Shown in pieces: positions 1 through 13,713 of a stretch of 64,000 nt of DNA. The stretch's first letter is position 1; every line of letters begins with the position of its first letter. The stretch comes from Linyphia triangularis (taxonomy: Eukaryota; Arthropoda; Arachnida; Araneae; Linyphiidae), in NCBI GenBank assembly GCA_963978545.1, contig OZ021727.1, positions 55,192,487 to 55,256,486 on the forward strand, in the 5' to 3' direction. Made by a program: the position numbers and the translations under genes. Under the pieces are notes generated by a model. It worked only from the letters and a program-made list of their open reading frames with translations, had not been told where the DNA came from and did no database searches.

Positions 1-915
1 CGTTAACATATGGGTTATTGAAAGTACAAATCCTTCCAAATTGGTTCAATAGATCTTAAGCTATTATCACACTCCTTAAGGGGTAGGAGAGAGGAGGGAA
101 GGACCGAACACTTTTTACAAAAATATTTCTAATAAATAATTTTCTTTTGATACAACATTGAAATTTTTAGAGTAACATCTTGAAACATTTTAACACACTT
201 AAGATATAATTATGAGGGTAATTATTTTTATATCAGTTTAATAAACAAATTGAAAGTGCAAGTCAAATGTCCCCTTCCTCATTAATATAAGGGATGGATG
301 GGACATGTGTGTGAAAGTAAAAATGCATGCATAATTTGCAAAAATATTATGAAATAAGGACAGAAACAGTTTTTCCATTTGGATCTAAGGTTTATTCTGT
401 ATATTTGAACCTTTATTTTATCTAAAATCATTTCAAGTTGTAAAATAAATGTCTTAGTTGTGACACAATGATAAAAGTTATTCCCAATGATATCTCCAGC
501 GAAATAATTATGCTGATTGTACAAACTAAAAAATTTACATCTTAAGTAAAGTTATTTGGCAGGAGGTATCATAGGAAAGGATGAAACGCGTCCCGTCCCT
601 TCCACAGGCTTGGTGTCCTGTCCTTCCTTACACACAACATTTCGATAAAATAATTTATTAATTAAAAACATACTGGTTTTTAACTTAACCTAACTATTAA
701 TTCATAAAATTTATATTACTAGATCAACAAAACATTAAAAAAAATTTTTTTAGCAATAATGAAAGATATTGGAAACTTATATTGAAAATATAGAAAGATG
801 CTTTTAGTGTTGCAAAATAGTTTTTTTCTGACATAACCTTATGAAAACTTGCAACTAATCTGATTCTCAGCCAGGATTATGAAGCTATGATTATTTCACC
901 TGGTGGAAGAATCAG

Positions 916-947
<32 letters not shown>

Positions 948-1619
948 TGTTTTATTTAGAAGTTATGGCAAATGTTCCATCAATCCCTACCCTCCCCTAT
1001 AAAAGAGAAAGTGGTAGTGAAAAATTTTCGGAATTTCAAGTATCCAACAGCAACAGTTTTTCTCTTGTTACGAAAATCTAGTGTGCAAAATTTCATCAAG
1101 ACTAAAATAAACTGTAGTTTTCTATAAAAAGCATTTATCTATACAAAAAGCGTCTCTACTTTATACATATTGATTATCAACAATATTTTAATCAATCCAC
1201 ATTTTTTAATTCTTTTTTAAAATCAAATGATTTCAAACTGATAAAATTTTATAGTTATTTACAAAATTTGATTTGGATATAAAACACACTTATTATTTTA
1301 TTTAAATAATATTTGTTCGATAGTAGTCTACAAACCAGGCACTAACGGAAAAGTTTTTTTACTCTAGCTGTATTATTTGTTATATTCAATTCCTCCAAAT
1401 TTTTTCATAAAAACTCTTTACAAACTCATATATGTTTTCAGTTGTACATCTAAATTAAATATTTAAAAAGTTTGACCATTTTATAATACAAACTTTTAAA
1501 TAATTTCCTCAAAATTAATTTGAAGAGTCACATCTTCCATCTGCCTCTCAACAAATACATTCACAATGAAATTGTATCCACACCTCCAAACACACCACAA
1601 AACTTAGCTTCTCACCAAA
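1..1619. other. AT-rich non-coding block
   Basis: No codon-structured frame and no repeat recognised elsewhere in the window. It holds a homopolymer A run at about 920-947. TTTATT at about 1295-1301 reads AATAAA on the minus strand and could serve as a polyadenylation signal for the exon candidate ending at 1620; this is speculative. Confidence 0.5.
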
Positions 1620-1939
1620 CTATAAATTATCCCCAGTCTGAACCCTTTTGAGACGGTTGATAAATGATCGGCGCTGACATCTTTGATCCTGAGCCACCTC
1701 CCACATAATGTCTTTAGCCTTTTCCCATGCTCCACATGGAAGATAATTAACAATGCGTGACTCTAACAAAAGGAGCCGTTGGATGATGCGACCGGGATTA
1801 AGTGCAGAAAGCTCTCTCCCTCTCTCTGATGCTGCACGCGAAGCATCTTCTTGGTGCTTGAAAGGCAACGAGAAACTTGATGAAAGAGGAGATGGCGTGG
1901 CTTGTGCGCTAATGGGGCTAGGCAAAGTCTTCTTGGATT
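1620..1939 (-). CDS. Candidate terminal exon, product not recognised
   Basis: The minus strand stays open from about 2039 down to a stop at 1620-1622. The convincing part starts after a plausible splice acceptor (TTCCTTCAG with the AG at 1941-1940; phase 1) and encodes about 106 residues. GC content is well above the flanks. The N-terminal half is Ser/Pro-rich (LPSPISAQATPSP, then PLSSSFSLP), followed by a charged segment and a helix-like basic tail containing RIIQRLLLLESRIVNYLP, GAWEKAKDIMWEVA and RRSFINRLKRVQ. That amphipathic, compositionally balanced tail is unlike the Phe/Ile/Asn/Lys-rich accidental frames nearby. I do not recognise the family. The upstream part of the same open frame (Tyr/Ile-rich) is probably intron. 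It could also be a gene fragment or a decayed transposon ORF. Confidence 0.4.
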
Positions 1940-2039
1940 CTGAAGGAATTTTGAGTGGTTTTATCATGTGATTGGGAGTAAAGTATAATATATAGAAGTT
2001 AGGTATACTATACTTAGTATGCATTGATAAGTAATACAA

Positions 2040-3507
2040 ATCTTGATATTCATCTAAAGTCTGAATATCAAAGATAAATAGTTTTTAAAAAAAAGTTTAA
2101 CTAATTCAAATTTGGGAAATGTAATAATTTAAAACTTTTAATCATTTCCTTTTTTTTTTTTTTTTTTTTTTTTTTTCATATTTTAACATTTTTCTCACGA
2201 AGACGTACCACTTATTGACAGGATAACCATTGACCAATATAATGCCCCACTTATTAATCTAAACAAATATATTTCACTACATATTTTCCAAAATTGACCT
2301 ACACATTGATTATTTGGGTTGTCTTAAGTTTCTCTTCCCATGCAATAAACCAATTTGAATGTTAGACAACACTTTGGACCAAATGCAGTTTGAATCGGAA
2401 CAAAGTATTTTTATTAAGGTAATAATGATTTATGGGAATGATAAATATCTATGTGTATATTATAAAAACTTTAAAAATTTAAAATACCTTTGATGAGAAA
2501 ATTTAAATGGCATGTATTTAAAAACCTTTTTATTTCAGGGTCCTACAATAACCTCTGCATATAAGCTTCAGTCAAAAAGTTGGAAATTTAGTTACATTTT
2601 CAAATCAAATTAAAATTAACAATAGTATATGTAATTATCTTTATAGTGAGAGATACATATTTTTTGGAATGAAATTTAATAAGCTTTTTAGTGTAGATTT
2701 GATTCAATTAATAAAATAATATTATTTACTATTATCATAAGAAAATAATTTACTATAAAATGTTACATTTGTAAGTCAGACAAAGTCAATTTAAGAGGAC
2801 ATCAGATGACTTTTCAATCACCTTGCGCAAAAGAAGTCTCCAGTCCATCAGTTCAATCTGCCCCATGTCGGATTTTCAACCAGCTCTATTAAGAAAAGAT
2901 CGCAGAATCGCGAACAGGGGAAAGAATCAAAGTATATATTTCACATAAAGTGAAACGATTTATCATTTTGCTTCCCATTCCACTTACAGAAGTATATCTT
3001 TTTGTTCAAAGAGGGAAAAAATGGAAATACAAAGAAAAAATGTGCGGCTGTAATTTCTCTTGAGAGTAAAACCAATTTCCCAGTTTCATCGCGCTCAGTT
3101 GAACTCCGTGAGTGGTTGATTGCAGAGTCTATTTTTATTTTTTACTTTCAGTTCTTTTTATTTAATTTTGTTTACTTACGATGGAATCTATCTGTTTCGT
3201 ACTGGAATAAGAAGGTCTCGATCGAGTCATCAGGGTTATATGTTATCAATACTATACTCTATCACGAGAAACGCGCTAGACCAATTTTCTGAAAGTGATG
3301 ACTTTTATATAAGAAGAAATAACTTTCAAGTGTAATTCTTTCTCAAAGAAAAATCATTATTATCGGCAAATGAAAGTTCTATGTGTAGATGAAACTCTAC
3401 ATGTTTTATTTATTGGGAAAGCAGCTTTCTTAGCAAAATAGCTTTAGGGAATAACAATTGCATAGATTGATGAAAAAATAATAGATGCATAAGTTATATT
3501 TGTATTA

Positions 3508-3538
<31 letters not shown>

Positions 3539-4072
3539 GATTTTAGTTGGTAAAACTAATTGGAGTGATAATACATCGAACACGGGTAATGAGAATGTAA
3601 TCATACGAATTGTATTCTATGTTGAATATTTTCCATATTAATACAAGAAGTAAGTTGAAAATGACATCCCATAAAGGTTGAATATTTTTTTAATTATAAA
3701 TATTTGTCGTATTAATAGAATTTTGATGATTTTTATAGAAATATAGTTGAAAAAATATCATTTAAAGTACGGTTTTTATACATTTCATTCTTCCTAAAAG
3801 CCAACAAATATGAGGAGTTTTCTTCCACATGGAGTGTTTCCTAAAGTTGTCCTTACTATTATTTCCTGATCTGCAGTCAAATTAAAATATTTTCAAAGAG
3901 TTAAAACATTATTATATTTCAGATAAAATTACTCTATAAAAGGGGTATTCACTTTATGGTGAAAAGTTAAGACTAAACTTTGTGACATAATCATTAGTAA
4001 TTATTACATGGTGATTCCATAGCGTCAAACGAAGGAACTTTGAGCCAACTTTTGAGATTGCTATGTAATATT
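2040..4072. other. AT-rich non-coding block
   Basis: No gene recognised. It contains T runs at about 2149-2176 and 3512-3532. A 96-codon open frame at 3002-3292 is rich in Phe/Leu/Tyr and shows no domain or splice-site support. Confidence 0.4.
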
Positions 4073-4251
4073 GCCGACCAAACGGTATAGTTGTTAGCGT
4101 GCTAGCTTCTAGACCGCGAGGTTGCGGTTTCGAGTCCCGTGTTAGGCATGGGTGTTTGTAAATGTATGTTGGCTTGTCTAATGACGAAAGTTTCGGGACA
4201 TTATAGCCCTCGTGTTGCTGACGGCGCCAGATAATCTGAAAACAACCAACC
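4073..4251 (+). mobile_element. tRNA-derived SINE, copy 1
   Basis: About 180 bp with a tRNA-like head: an A-box-like stretch (GGTATAGTTGTTAGCG), then a B-box-like stretch (GGTTTCGAGTCCCG), then a non-tRNA body ending GGCGCCAGATAATCTG and AAACAACCAACCAA. The same layout occurs at 18154-18331 (plus) and 24993-25168 (minus), with partial copies at 23829-23880 and 39669-39796. The internal promoter implies RNA polymerase III transcription, with mobility supplied by a partner LINE that cannot be named here. The minus-strand open frame across it is only the antisense of the SINE. Confidence 0.85.
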
Positions 4252-5126
4252 AAGCTATGTAATATCTACTATAACGTATTTGGTAAGACAACAGAAAAAT
4301 ATATCTTAACTTCAAGTTTACATGTTAAAAAACAGTCTAAAAATGTTTAACACAATACCATCCCATGAAGTAGAGTTATTTTATGCCATGTCGGTTTTCT
4401 GAAATGAAACACAATTACATACTTAATATTAGATTCTACTCTTTAATATACTAAGAAACAGAGAAAATATTTTAAAAGGCAGCAAAATTTGTTCTATAGT
4501 TCAAGTAGAGATAGCCAGTAATTTCAGCCATCAGGTGCACTTCGTCGGGTTGCATCCATATATTTGTGGTAGAAATGCTATCGAAATAAAAGAAATCAAA
4601 TAAATGAAGATAATTTTTGTATAATTTGAGAAATGACGAAAAAAGTTACAACAGTGGCACCAAGTCACCCATGCAAATATCATATGAACTGATGCATGAA
4701 ATTATAGGTTGCAAGGCATCATCATCAGTAATCCTGAATTCGAAAATGAAACTTATCTTTAGTTATTAAAAAATATAAAAAGACAGTGTAGACGAGATTT
4801 TCACGAACTTTTAAAACAATATAATTACAAATATTATATTTTACTGTTTCGAGATAACCTTATATACTGTGGAATAATTTTACTCTTTAGCACGATATAC
4901 TTTTTTATTTGCTCGATATTTGTCACTAAAAATAGACAGCTAGCGCATTAGATTAGTAAATCCGGTGCTGGTGCCTTTTGAACGACGAAAATAACAACGG
5001 CCATCATTTTCAAACAAATTGAATTTAGATTCATTGCCTTAAAGGGCTTTCTTCCAATTTTTCTTTGTCCAAGTTTCATGCTCTATAGTGAATTTTAATA
5101 AGATCGATTTATTCTTTATCCGGATG
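4252..5126. other. Non-coding block
   Basis: No gene or known repeat recognised. The 4920-5120 part has slightly higher GC and lies directly downstream, on the minus strand, of the exon candidate at 5127-5317, so it may be that exon's 3' untranslated region. Confidence 0.3.
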
Positions 5127-5317
5127 AGAGGTCTTTTGCTGGGACCCATGTACACAATCCAGCGGTATCCCGAAGACGTCTTATGATATCTTCACTCATT
5201 TTAAGTCCATGTACGGTGGCCATCTCATATTTGTACTCTACTTCTTTTGGATTAACACGTCTTGTCGTTGCATCGTTTTTCTTGAGGTCCTTGATCTTGT
5301 AAGGCCATGCACACCTT
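5127..5317 (-). CDS. Short exon-like block, product not recognised
   Basis: Minus-strand frame of about 63 codons with no stop until a TAA near 5127. It begins just after TTTCGTAAAG, a weak acceptor. It reads YKIKDLKKND, then TRRVNPKEVEYKYEMATVHG, then LKMSEDIIRRLRDTAG, then LCTWVPAKDLSSG and stop. Charge distribution and codon variety are protein-like and GC is higher than the flanks. There is no suitable start codon at its N-terminal end, which fits a terminal exon or a pseudogene fragment. No family was recognised. Confidence 0.35.
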
Positions 5318-6899
5318 TACGAAAACATGTATTGTCTCAAAACTTCCACTTTCAACTTTTCCAATTCATGTTTGGTAATTTTTAAACTGATAAATTTCAC
5401 ATATATCATTAGTTGCGCACCATTTAGGATGACTAAAACTACACATTACTAATTTACATCATTAAGAAATTCTGCCTTAAGGAACAAGTTAGGACAAGAA
5501 AACATATTGTCTCAAAACTTTTGACCCCTATCTTATATTTAGTGCTTACTGATTTTTTTTTTCAAATGCAATGTACATATTCTACATCTCTTGATTCATA
5601 CCTTTTCTCCAACAGAATGAAGCTCAATTTTATCAAAAGTTGCTTTTCCCCCTTTTCTATCACAAGTTAAGTTTACTAATTGCCTTATTCACCACTTTAC
5701 AACTTCCGTAGTTTGATAATTGGTGCATATATTCTTAAAGACAACAAATTCTTGAACATTATAAATTAATTACTCATTTAGGTTCATTTAGTTAATGAAA
5801 TAAATATCATATCTTAAGTAAATTGATACTAATTGTTTTATTCTCATTATTATTCTATTTTTATGAGGACTTTGCATATTTATCATATGGCTAAAATCTT
5901 TTTGAATACTTAATTTTAGTTTCATCTAAAAGTTGATTATTGCATATTTGTTTGTAAATTGTACTTGATTGATTTTTAATTATTTAATTATCTCATCATT
6001 TCTAAGCAATAAAAATAATGTATATCACCATTATATTTCACAATATTAATACTTGCATATTTTGTTTCCCTTTCAAATTGTTTTTTATTTAATATGAAAT
6101 GAAACTTCTATACAATAAAATTATTAAGATATTGTCAATATATTCTTGTTTGAAATGGATTTTTAAATTAACTAACACTTTCTTATAAACCATTTATTCA
6201 TCACATCGAGCAAATATTTCCTGATTGTTCTGCATATGATATTTAAATGCGAAATAATAATTTAATATGAATGAGAAAGAAAATCCACTTTATTTTTCAA
6301 ACTTGATTACGATGTTTACCGTTTTCTAAAAAAAGGTTTTAACAAGCTCTTAAAATGACAGGTGCGTAAAACGAAATTTCCTCATGTGCAATTTAATTTA
6401 CCGAAAAGAAATCTTTATTTAACCCTTAATTCTTTAGAAATTTAAAAATGCTGTCAAATGTTTAGAGATTTTGACAGTTTTCCTGTTTACTTCAATGAAG
6501 ATTTAAAGGGCGGAATAAAGATAACGTTTTCTTAAAGAAGTAACAGAGACTATTCCAAATTAATAGCAGTTTAATTTTCTTATTTTGAACTCGTATTAAA
6601 ATACAACCAAATTGCATAAGACGTTTCAACAGCTGTACTCAAAGTGAGTGTAGGTAACCGCAATTGAAAAGTTTTTGGAGATATCGAAAGGTAAAATAAA
6701 TGAACTCATGAATTGTAAACAATATTTATATGCATTACAATAGAGTGAAAATAAATTAATAATCTTTTTAAGAGACAAAATTACAATTAAAGCTACTTTT
6801 TAACTTAAGTAGGAAAACCATTTCATCCCTGCTTAAGTTAAATGTATAAGACAACAATATATAAGCCTATATATGAGCACAGCTATCTGAAAAATCTGT
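5318..6899. other. AT-rich non-coding block
   Basis: Long AT-rich stretch with no coding frame of interest and no recognised repeat. Confidence 0.4.
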
Positions 6900-7630
6900 T
6901 AAATTGATTCCTGCTGGCAATGGAGGTTATCTAAATTTAATTAACATTGGCGTTATAGCCGGCGTTCGAGAGATGGGACATAGTATCTCAGCTTATCAAC
7001 ACTTCCACAAACTGCCACGGATAACAATGCTGGGCCATCAACAAATATCATTGTGCAAACACTTCAAAGGACTATCATTGACTTGAGCTTTTTAAGGTGA
7101 AGGCCCACTCGTGTACCGTTGTTGACTACAAGGCACAAGGCATGGGTCTGCCAATACTACCATCGGAATGTTGATGACTGGAAACACGGTGCCTGGTCTG
7201 ATGAGTATCGTTTTCAATTGTATCGGGCAGATGAACTTGCATGGGTATTTAGACAACCTCATGAAACTATGGACCCTTCATGTCTCTAGAGTACTGTTCA
7301 AGCTGATGGAGCCTCTGTGATGGTAGTTGGCGCAATATGGGGTCCCTGATATGCCTAGAGACAACTCTGACAGGTGAAAGGTACTTAAGCATCCAGTCTG
7401 ATCACCTGCACCCATTCATGTATATGGGCCATTCGACAGGACTTGGGCAATTTCAGCAGGACAATGCGATACCCCACACATCGGGAATTGCTACAAACTG
7501 GCTCGTGGAGAATTCTTTTGACTTTAGACATCTCCATTGGACCCCTAAATCCCCAGACATCAACATTATTGAGCATGTCAAGGATGGGCTTGAGTATATT
7601 CCTTTTTCTGCAACAAAGTACGTGTAGTTA
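6900..7630 (+). pseudogene. Tc1/mariner transposase relic
   Basis: Three frames together give a broken Tc1-type transposase that once moved a DNA transposon by cut and paste. The first segment (about 6904-7086) keeps an N-terminal helix-turn-helix remnant (INIGVIAGVREMGHSIS). A second frame at about 7165-7330 keeps WSDEYRFQLYRADELAWVF, with the catalytic DE, then ASVMV.GAIWGP. A third frame at 7337-7627 keeps FQQDNAIPHTSGIA and HLHWTPKSPDINIIEHVKD, which carry the second Asp and the final acidic residue of the catalytic triad. Stops, frameshifts and an N-terminal deletion make it dead. I did not find convincing terminal inverted repeats. Confidence 0.9.
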
Positions 7631-7639
7631 CATGTGACA

Positions 7640-10600
7640 TGTCTTCCTTCTTTCTGTGTTTTATGCGGTATGTAATATGTCTGGGTTCCTAATATGACCT
7701 TATGATAATATATGATTCTAGTTTGTCATCGAGTTACTTACCCACGTTTTTAACAAAATGTTCAGTCCAAGTGTTTAATAATAAAAATATTTTTACTATT
7801 TATTACTATGTTGTGTATATTTTTTTTCTTTTATAATGACGATAAATATTTCCCCAGACTATAAATTATAAGCAACTAATTAAAATATATCGTATTAACC
7901 TTACTATTATAAATGTACCGATTTACGCAACCTAAAATGGAAATATGAAGAGTAGTAATTGTAATGTTATTTGCCTTTTTACGTTTATTTGAAAGAAAAA
8001 TATCACTGTAAACGTATATTTTTAGTGGGTTGGTCAATAATTTAAATTTTCAATATACAAGAGGTTAAAGGTAGTATAAATATATGCAGTATTTATTAAA
8101 CATACAAAATTATATAAAGCGGATACTAAATAGAAATATACATTTTCTGAATTCTTACTCTAAATTGAAGTACCCAATACGTAAAATTTTACATATTGCA
8201 ATATATACTAAAATGACCAACAAGAAAGTTATTCAACATTGGTATTATTTTATTGCCCTTTTTATCAAGTATGATCAAAACCCACATTTTACCTTCTTTT
8301 TATTGTAGGGATAAATACTTTATCTTATCCCAATGATGGCTCATAATATGTTTAGTTGATCAGAATACGAGCCAGCATGCTACTGATATGAGCACAAGTG
8401 AGCTTGACTTCTCATTAAATAGCAAAATGAATCAATGTTATGTATTTAATCTTCAAAATTTTGTAACTCAAAGCATTTATAGCAAGATATCGAAACATTA
8501 AAAAAGCAATAACAAAATCATCGATTAGGTATAGTAATATAGAAAATAAAATCCAAATTAGAGACAAAAAAACTAAGAAAAATAAGGCAACATTTGAAAA
8601 GAGATGCTGAACAATATAAACACAAATAACATATTGAGAAATTATATTATCATTATTAAAATAAAATTTATTGTCACTAAAACGTTTTGTGTTTTCTTGG
8701 AGCTATACTCTTTAGTCTCGTAATGGATGCTCGTAACTTTTTAACTTAAGGATATTAAATTTAAATAATTTAGTAAAAACCTTTAGTAATCAATCTTGAA
8801 GAATATGTTTTGCACTTCATTTTGTAATACAGTGCACCAATAGTATTATAGTAATCCGTCTTAAAAAAAAAAAAAACGCACGCAAAAAAACAATTTTTTA
8901 CTAGAACATAATTCAAATGTATGATCAAAATCCACTGTCTAGTTATGAAAATCGTGCTGAAACGCATTTTTCTACATGTTTTAATAAGCTCCTGCATGTT
9001 AAAAAATTTATTTTATACTCACTATATTGTTAAGTAATACAAGTAGACAGAAAAAATATTTTCACTTAATTAGACTTCCTTTTATTCCAATATAAAAAAA
9101 GTATGTATATGTATATTTTTTTATTATGGATGAATGATTTACATATTTTCCTCTCCGTACTAAAACACTTTTTTTTTTGCTTGTGCTAAGTATCTTTCTA
9201 GCGAAGCTGTTTATTTGTCTTTCATGGATCCTTCAAGAGATGAAAAATGAATTAAATACTAAGCCCTAAATCCATCTAAGGAAACTGTATTCCTTAACTG
9301 AAAGCATACTGCTAATAATTATTTCATATTTTTTATTCAGTATGCTCTTTAATATGCTTTTAATGCATCTGCACAAAAAACAGAAATGTAATGAACACCA
9401 GCGAAACATTTTAATTACTACTATATCTGAAGAGGTAAGAACATTTTACGGTCAATTACGCTTAATTGAAAACGTGCAAGACATTTAAAGTAATGGAAAA
9501 AATACCACCGTGCTGTTTTAAAAGGAAACCGTTGCATTGCAGGAAAGGAGTAGACACTTAAAGAGGCGGTTGCTTTGCATTTTATATCTGAAGGAGGACA
9601 TTAAAAGTTTAAGTATTGTCACGTTTTTTTCCCTTTAAGTATATAATTGCATATTCTATTTTAATGATAAGAATGTCAATGAGTTATCCAGACAATATAA
9701 ACTTTTTTACTAGCATAGCAATTTTTAAAACTAAAGCATTTAAGATTTAACTGTTTTTTTTATGATTTTCTAAATACTTTGAATTAAATTTATAATTTTC
9801 TGGTTTCTTTTAAATATATACTTTGTAAATAATTTGCATAATTTTTAATGCCTGAATACATTTGTATGAACTAAAATGTAAGCATTCGTGGCTTTACTTA
9901 TCATATATTGGATTGATTTTTTTACATTTATTAATTAAAATATTTATAAACGCTTTTGTTAAAACATATGAACTACTACTTAATGTAAAATTATTTTAAT
10001 TGCAATAAATTATCAATCACTTAGAGGAATAAATAATCGCAATTTAAATGACCATTAATTTAGCTTTTTCATGTTGAAGAAAAGTTTTTAATGGATAAAT
10101 CTTAATTAATGGGACCATATATTTAATTATTCTTGAAAATAACCAAATATTAATCATTTTGTAACCGGTCAAATTAGTAAATGATTTTCAAAGTATTAAT
10201 TTATGAGAATTTTTCCTTTGTAGTATGCGATATTGAATAATTGCACTAAAAACACAAAACATACTTTCGTCTTATAAGCTCTTCCATTTAAATAAGATGA
10301 AATGATTTAATATAATTTAATTCAAGGAAAGCGCATCAGAATCTTTCTGAACTGCCTCACCCTGGTTTCAAAACTCATTTCCAATCTTCATAATCCAAAT
10401 TAGTCTTAACATATTTGTTTTCATGTATTTCCCAAAGAATGTGTTTACTAAGCTCAGTCTTTGTTCCCAAACTAATTCTTAATAAAGCTTAAACTCTCTC
10501 AAAACACCACGCGGATTAAATATATTCAAAATAAACAAACCTCTCAATTTGCAAGACCATTTATATCAAAACATTCCCTAGCGCTAGTTTTATAATTGGA

Positions 10601-13600
10601 TAGTCCCAACAGAATTTTATTTTATAATACACTTTCTCTTATAGATTAACGTGCTTTTATTTTTTTTTTGCATCTGAACAACACATTTGGAAGTTTGAAA
10701 CGAATCACTGAACAATAAAAAAATATTCCCTTGGGTAATCAAAGTTACGTAGAAATAAGACTTAGCCGTTTATTTTTCAACAGTACCGCTATCTGTCTCA
10801 AAGAGTTTTTTGCGATATATAAGACAAGTGATCCGAATTGCGCAAGAAATAAGCAACAAAACATCGCGTTTTCCCACCATTTTGTCTGATGAAAAAACAC
10901 CAAATTAATGGTTTCTCAAAAAACGATAGTGCAGTTAAAGTACATGGCCGGAAAACTAAAGAGTTTTTTTTTCTTCTTACATCTGCTTCGCTTTATCTGT
11001 GTGATGTGCCGAAAAAAGCGTATAGTTGCAAAAGAAAAGCGTTTTGTACTCAGAAACCGTAATCCATCACTATCTGCATGTACAAAGCTTTTCCAATACC
11101 TGAATGGATAAAAAAAATTTATTAAATTTGAATTGATGGTATTGGAGATAAATAAAAAAAAAAACTACAATTTATAAGGGATCTATATTAATTATATTAT
11201 TTAGTCACATTTTAACAAAAATAAAAAGTAATTCATTTGGGTTTATTGTACATTGCATTTTCTATTCAAGTTTATTTTTCATTGCAGTTTCCTGCTATGG
11301 GCTATTCTGAGAAGTTTTAGATTAAATGTAAATATATGTACTCCATATGTGTCGATATGTGTCCATATGTTTCATAACTTTCTATTGAATGATGTAATAT
11401 GATGCATTCACTATTATTTACCACCACTTTTATTTTTACAACTGTAAAAAGAGAAATATAAAAAACATAAAATCTGTGATGAAAAAGTGTGTACTTAGTT
11501 TGCACAATTCTTAAATTACTATTGCTAGTCAACAGAATTGCAGGATAAGTGTTTTACCTTTAAAATCACCATATAGTTTGATTCTAATCTTTATGAAATA
11601 TATCTCAATATTACATTGTCTTATTTTGATATTTCACAAGGATAATTACATGTATATGCTCTCGATATTTAAATCACAACGACCGGTAAGTAATACAAAA
11701 AAGTCTGTATTAAATTCAAGTCACTTTGATACCTAGAACTTATGTTACTCATTTTGGAAGATTAAGGGTTTCTTCTTCCCAAGTCTCACTCTAATAGTTT
11801 TCACAACAAGAATCAAACCTGTTTTCACGCAGAAAGAAAATTTCGTAAGATTATCTCTTGATTTTTCCTTTAGATGCCAAATTAAAATAAAACACAGTCA
11901 CCAATGAATACGCACTTTAATTATAAAGTCTTAAAACTGACAAATATACCACCATTTGAACCAGATTTTCACTATTATTTCATTGCATTTTTTTTTCACA
12001 CTGGTGCTTTTTTTAATGAAAGTACTACATCCGACGACTTTACAAGCACTTTATCAAGTGCATAAACTACTTTATTACCTTCAATGGCACCAAAATCACC
12101 TGATCAGAGGTTATTGCAATGTTATTTCTTTTATCCCAAGAGGTCTTAACATTTATGAAAGAAGTTTCTATTGCATCTACTGCCTGCAGATATTATACCA
12201 CCCCATAAAGCACACTTTTATAAGAGCAGTTGCATTAGTAGCCCATGGCGGAAATAAATCAAAGGCCATATTTTCGGAAGAAGTTTTCGTGCTTTCTAGC
12301 TGCTCAGTAATGATATATTGATGGTTGTACTTCTAAGGGTTAACGTTACGAGGACATTTGCTAGCAGCGTGTTCAATCGGCCTAATGCACCGGATGTTAC
12401 TGTGATGTTCACGGAAAAAACACATGTACATCCTAATTCATGGATTGTGCTTCTCAATAATCCTGAGAATTGCACAATTTTTTTCTACTGCAAGCAATGC
12501 ATATAATAGGATGTTTTGGTAAATGCAGGATATAAAAGATAAGAAATGGAAGAGGTATTGGATATAAATCAAAGAAAATGGAAGTAATTCATTAAAAATT
12601 GTTGAATTCTGGCTATGAAGAGATAATTTCCTGTTTAATTTACAATATAAGATCAAAAAGTTACCTAATTTTAAAAAAATCTGTCGTTATATTTTTAATC
12701 GCAAACAAGATAAGGTGGTGTACCATGTAGAGAAGCGTGGAGTATCATTTAAAATTAAATATGACTGTAATATGTTTAGTTAATAGAATTTTTTATTGAA
12801 ACATGCATAAAGTAAACACATTAAAACTAAAACATTACTAAATAACAGGTACATATTATTAACAGCTACAGCTAAACATAGAGGATTTTTAACTTGAAAC
12901 AGACATTTATTAAAATAAAAATAATTACTGAAATGAATAATGTATAAAAAACTAACTGCTAGCGAATTGATCATTTAATAAACTATTGAATGAAAAAATT
13001 AATATAATATATTAATTCATGCTTAATACTTATGTTTTTCCATGAAATTAATATAACATAATAATTATTTTACAATTTATATCCAAAATTCAATGTTTCC
13101 ATTTAACAGTAATCAGTAATTTAATTGTCATGTAATTTTTATGGATAAAATGAAGCATTAAATAACGTTGTGAGATTTTCATTGAGTTTTATACACTTGA
13201 ATTCTGTTTAAATATGTTAATAACCGCTTATGGGGAAAAAAAAAAAAAAAAAAAAAAAAAAAACACGCTATATATTCATAAAAAAAAAATATTTCACAAA
13301 TTACAGCGTAATTTCTGATTTCCCATTCATCAGTCACAACAATATTCAAAATCTTTCTTTTAAAAACTAGAACAAATTAAGTTTTGTCTGCCAGTAAACC
13401 TAAACTAATTGCTTAAGCTATATTTACATATCCAATCACATAGAATTTAGATATTGGTATTTAATTCATTAAGTAAGATATGAGTAGAACAATAAAAAGA
13501 ACTATATAAATGTCTATTAAAAATCAAAATTCGAACTATATATCCACGTTCCTTACTCTTCGTTCAAAAAATTATTTTCTCTTTCCATATTTCAATTGGT

Positions 13601-13710
13601 AATTAATGCGTTTTAATATTGAAGTCAATCATTAAAATAGAGTCTGCTTTAAATATCAAGAATATGCCATACTCATTAAACTAAAAAATTTCATTTAATC
13701 AAAGTGACAG
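7640..13710. other. Long AT-rich non-coding block
   Basis: About 6 kb without a recognisable gene. Short open frames here (for example 8084-8308, 11317-11532, 12780-12974) are Ile/Phe/Tyr/Asn-rich and look accidental. The 11950-12510 stretch has somewhat higher GC and two adjacent short frames, but no domain could be read on either strand. An A run occupies about 13237-13263. Confidence 0.4.
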
Positions 13711-13713
13711 TCC

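Noticed and set aside
3954..4253. 99-codon minus-strand frame; similar frame at 18045-18368
   Set aside because: Antisense of SINE copies; the shared peptide words (YKHPCLTRDS type) come from the repeat, not a gene.
11956..12506. Two adjacent open frames of 121 and 62 codons
   Set aside because: No domain, start context or splice logic on either strand; left as unresolved sequence.
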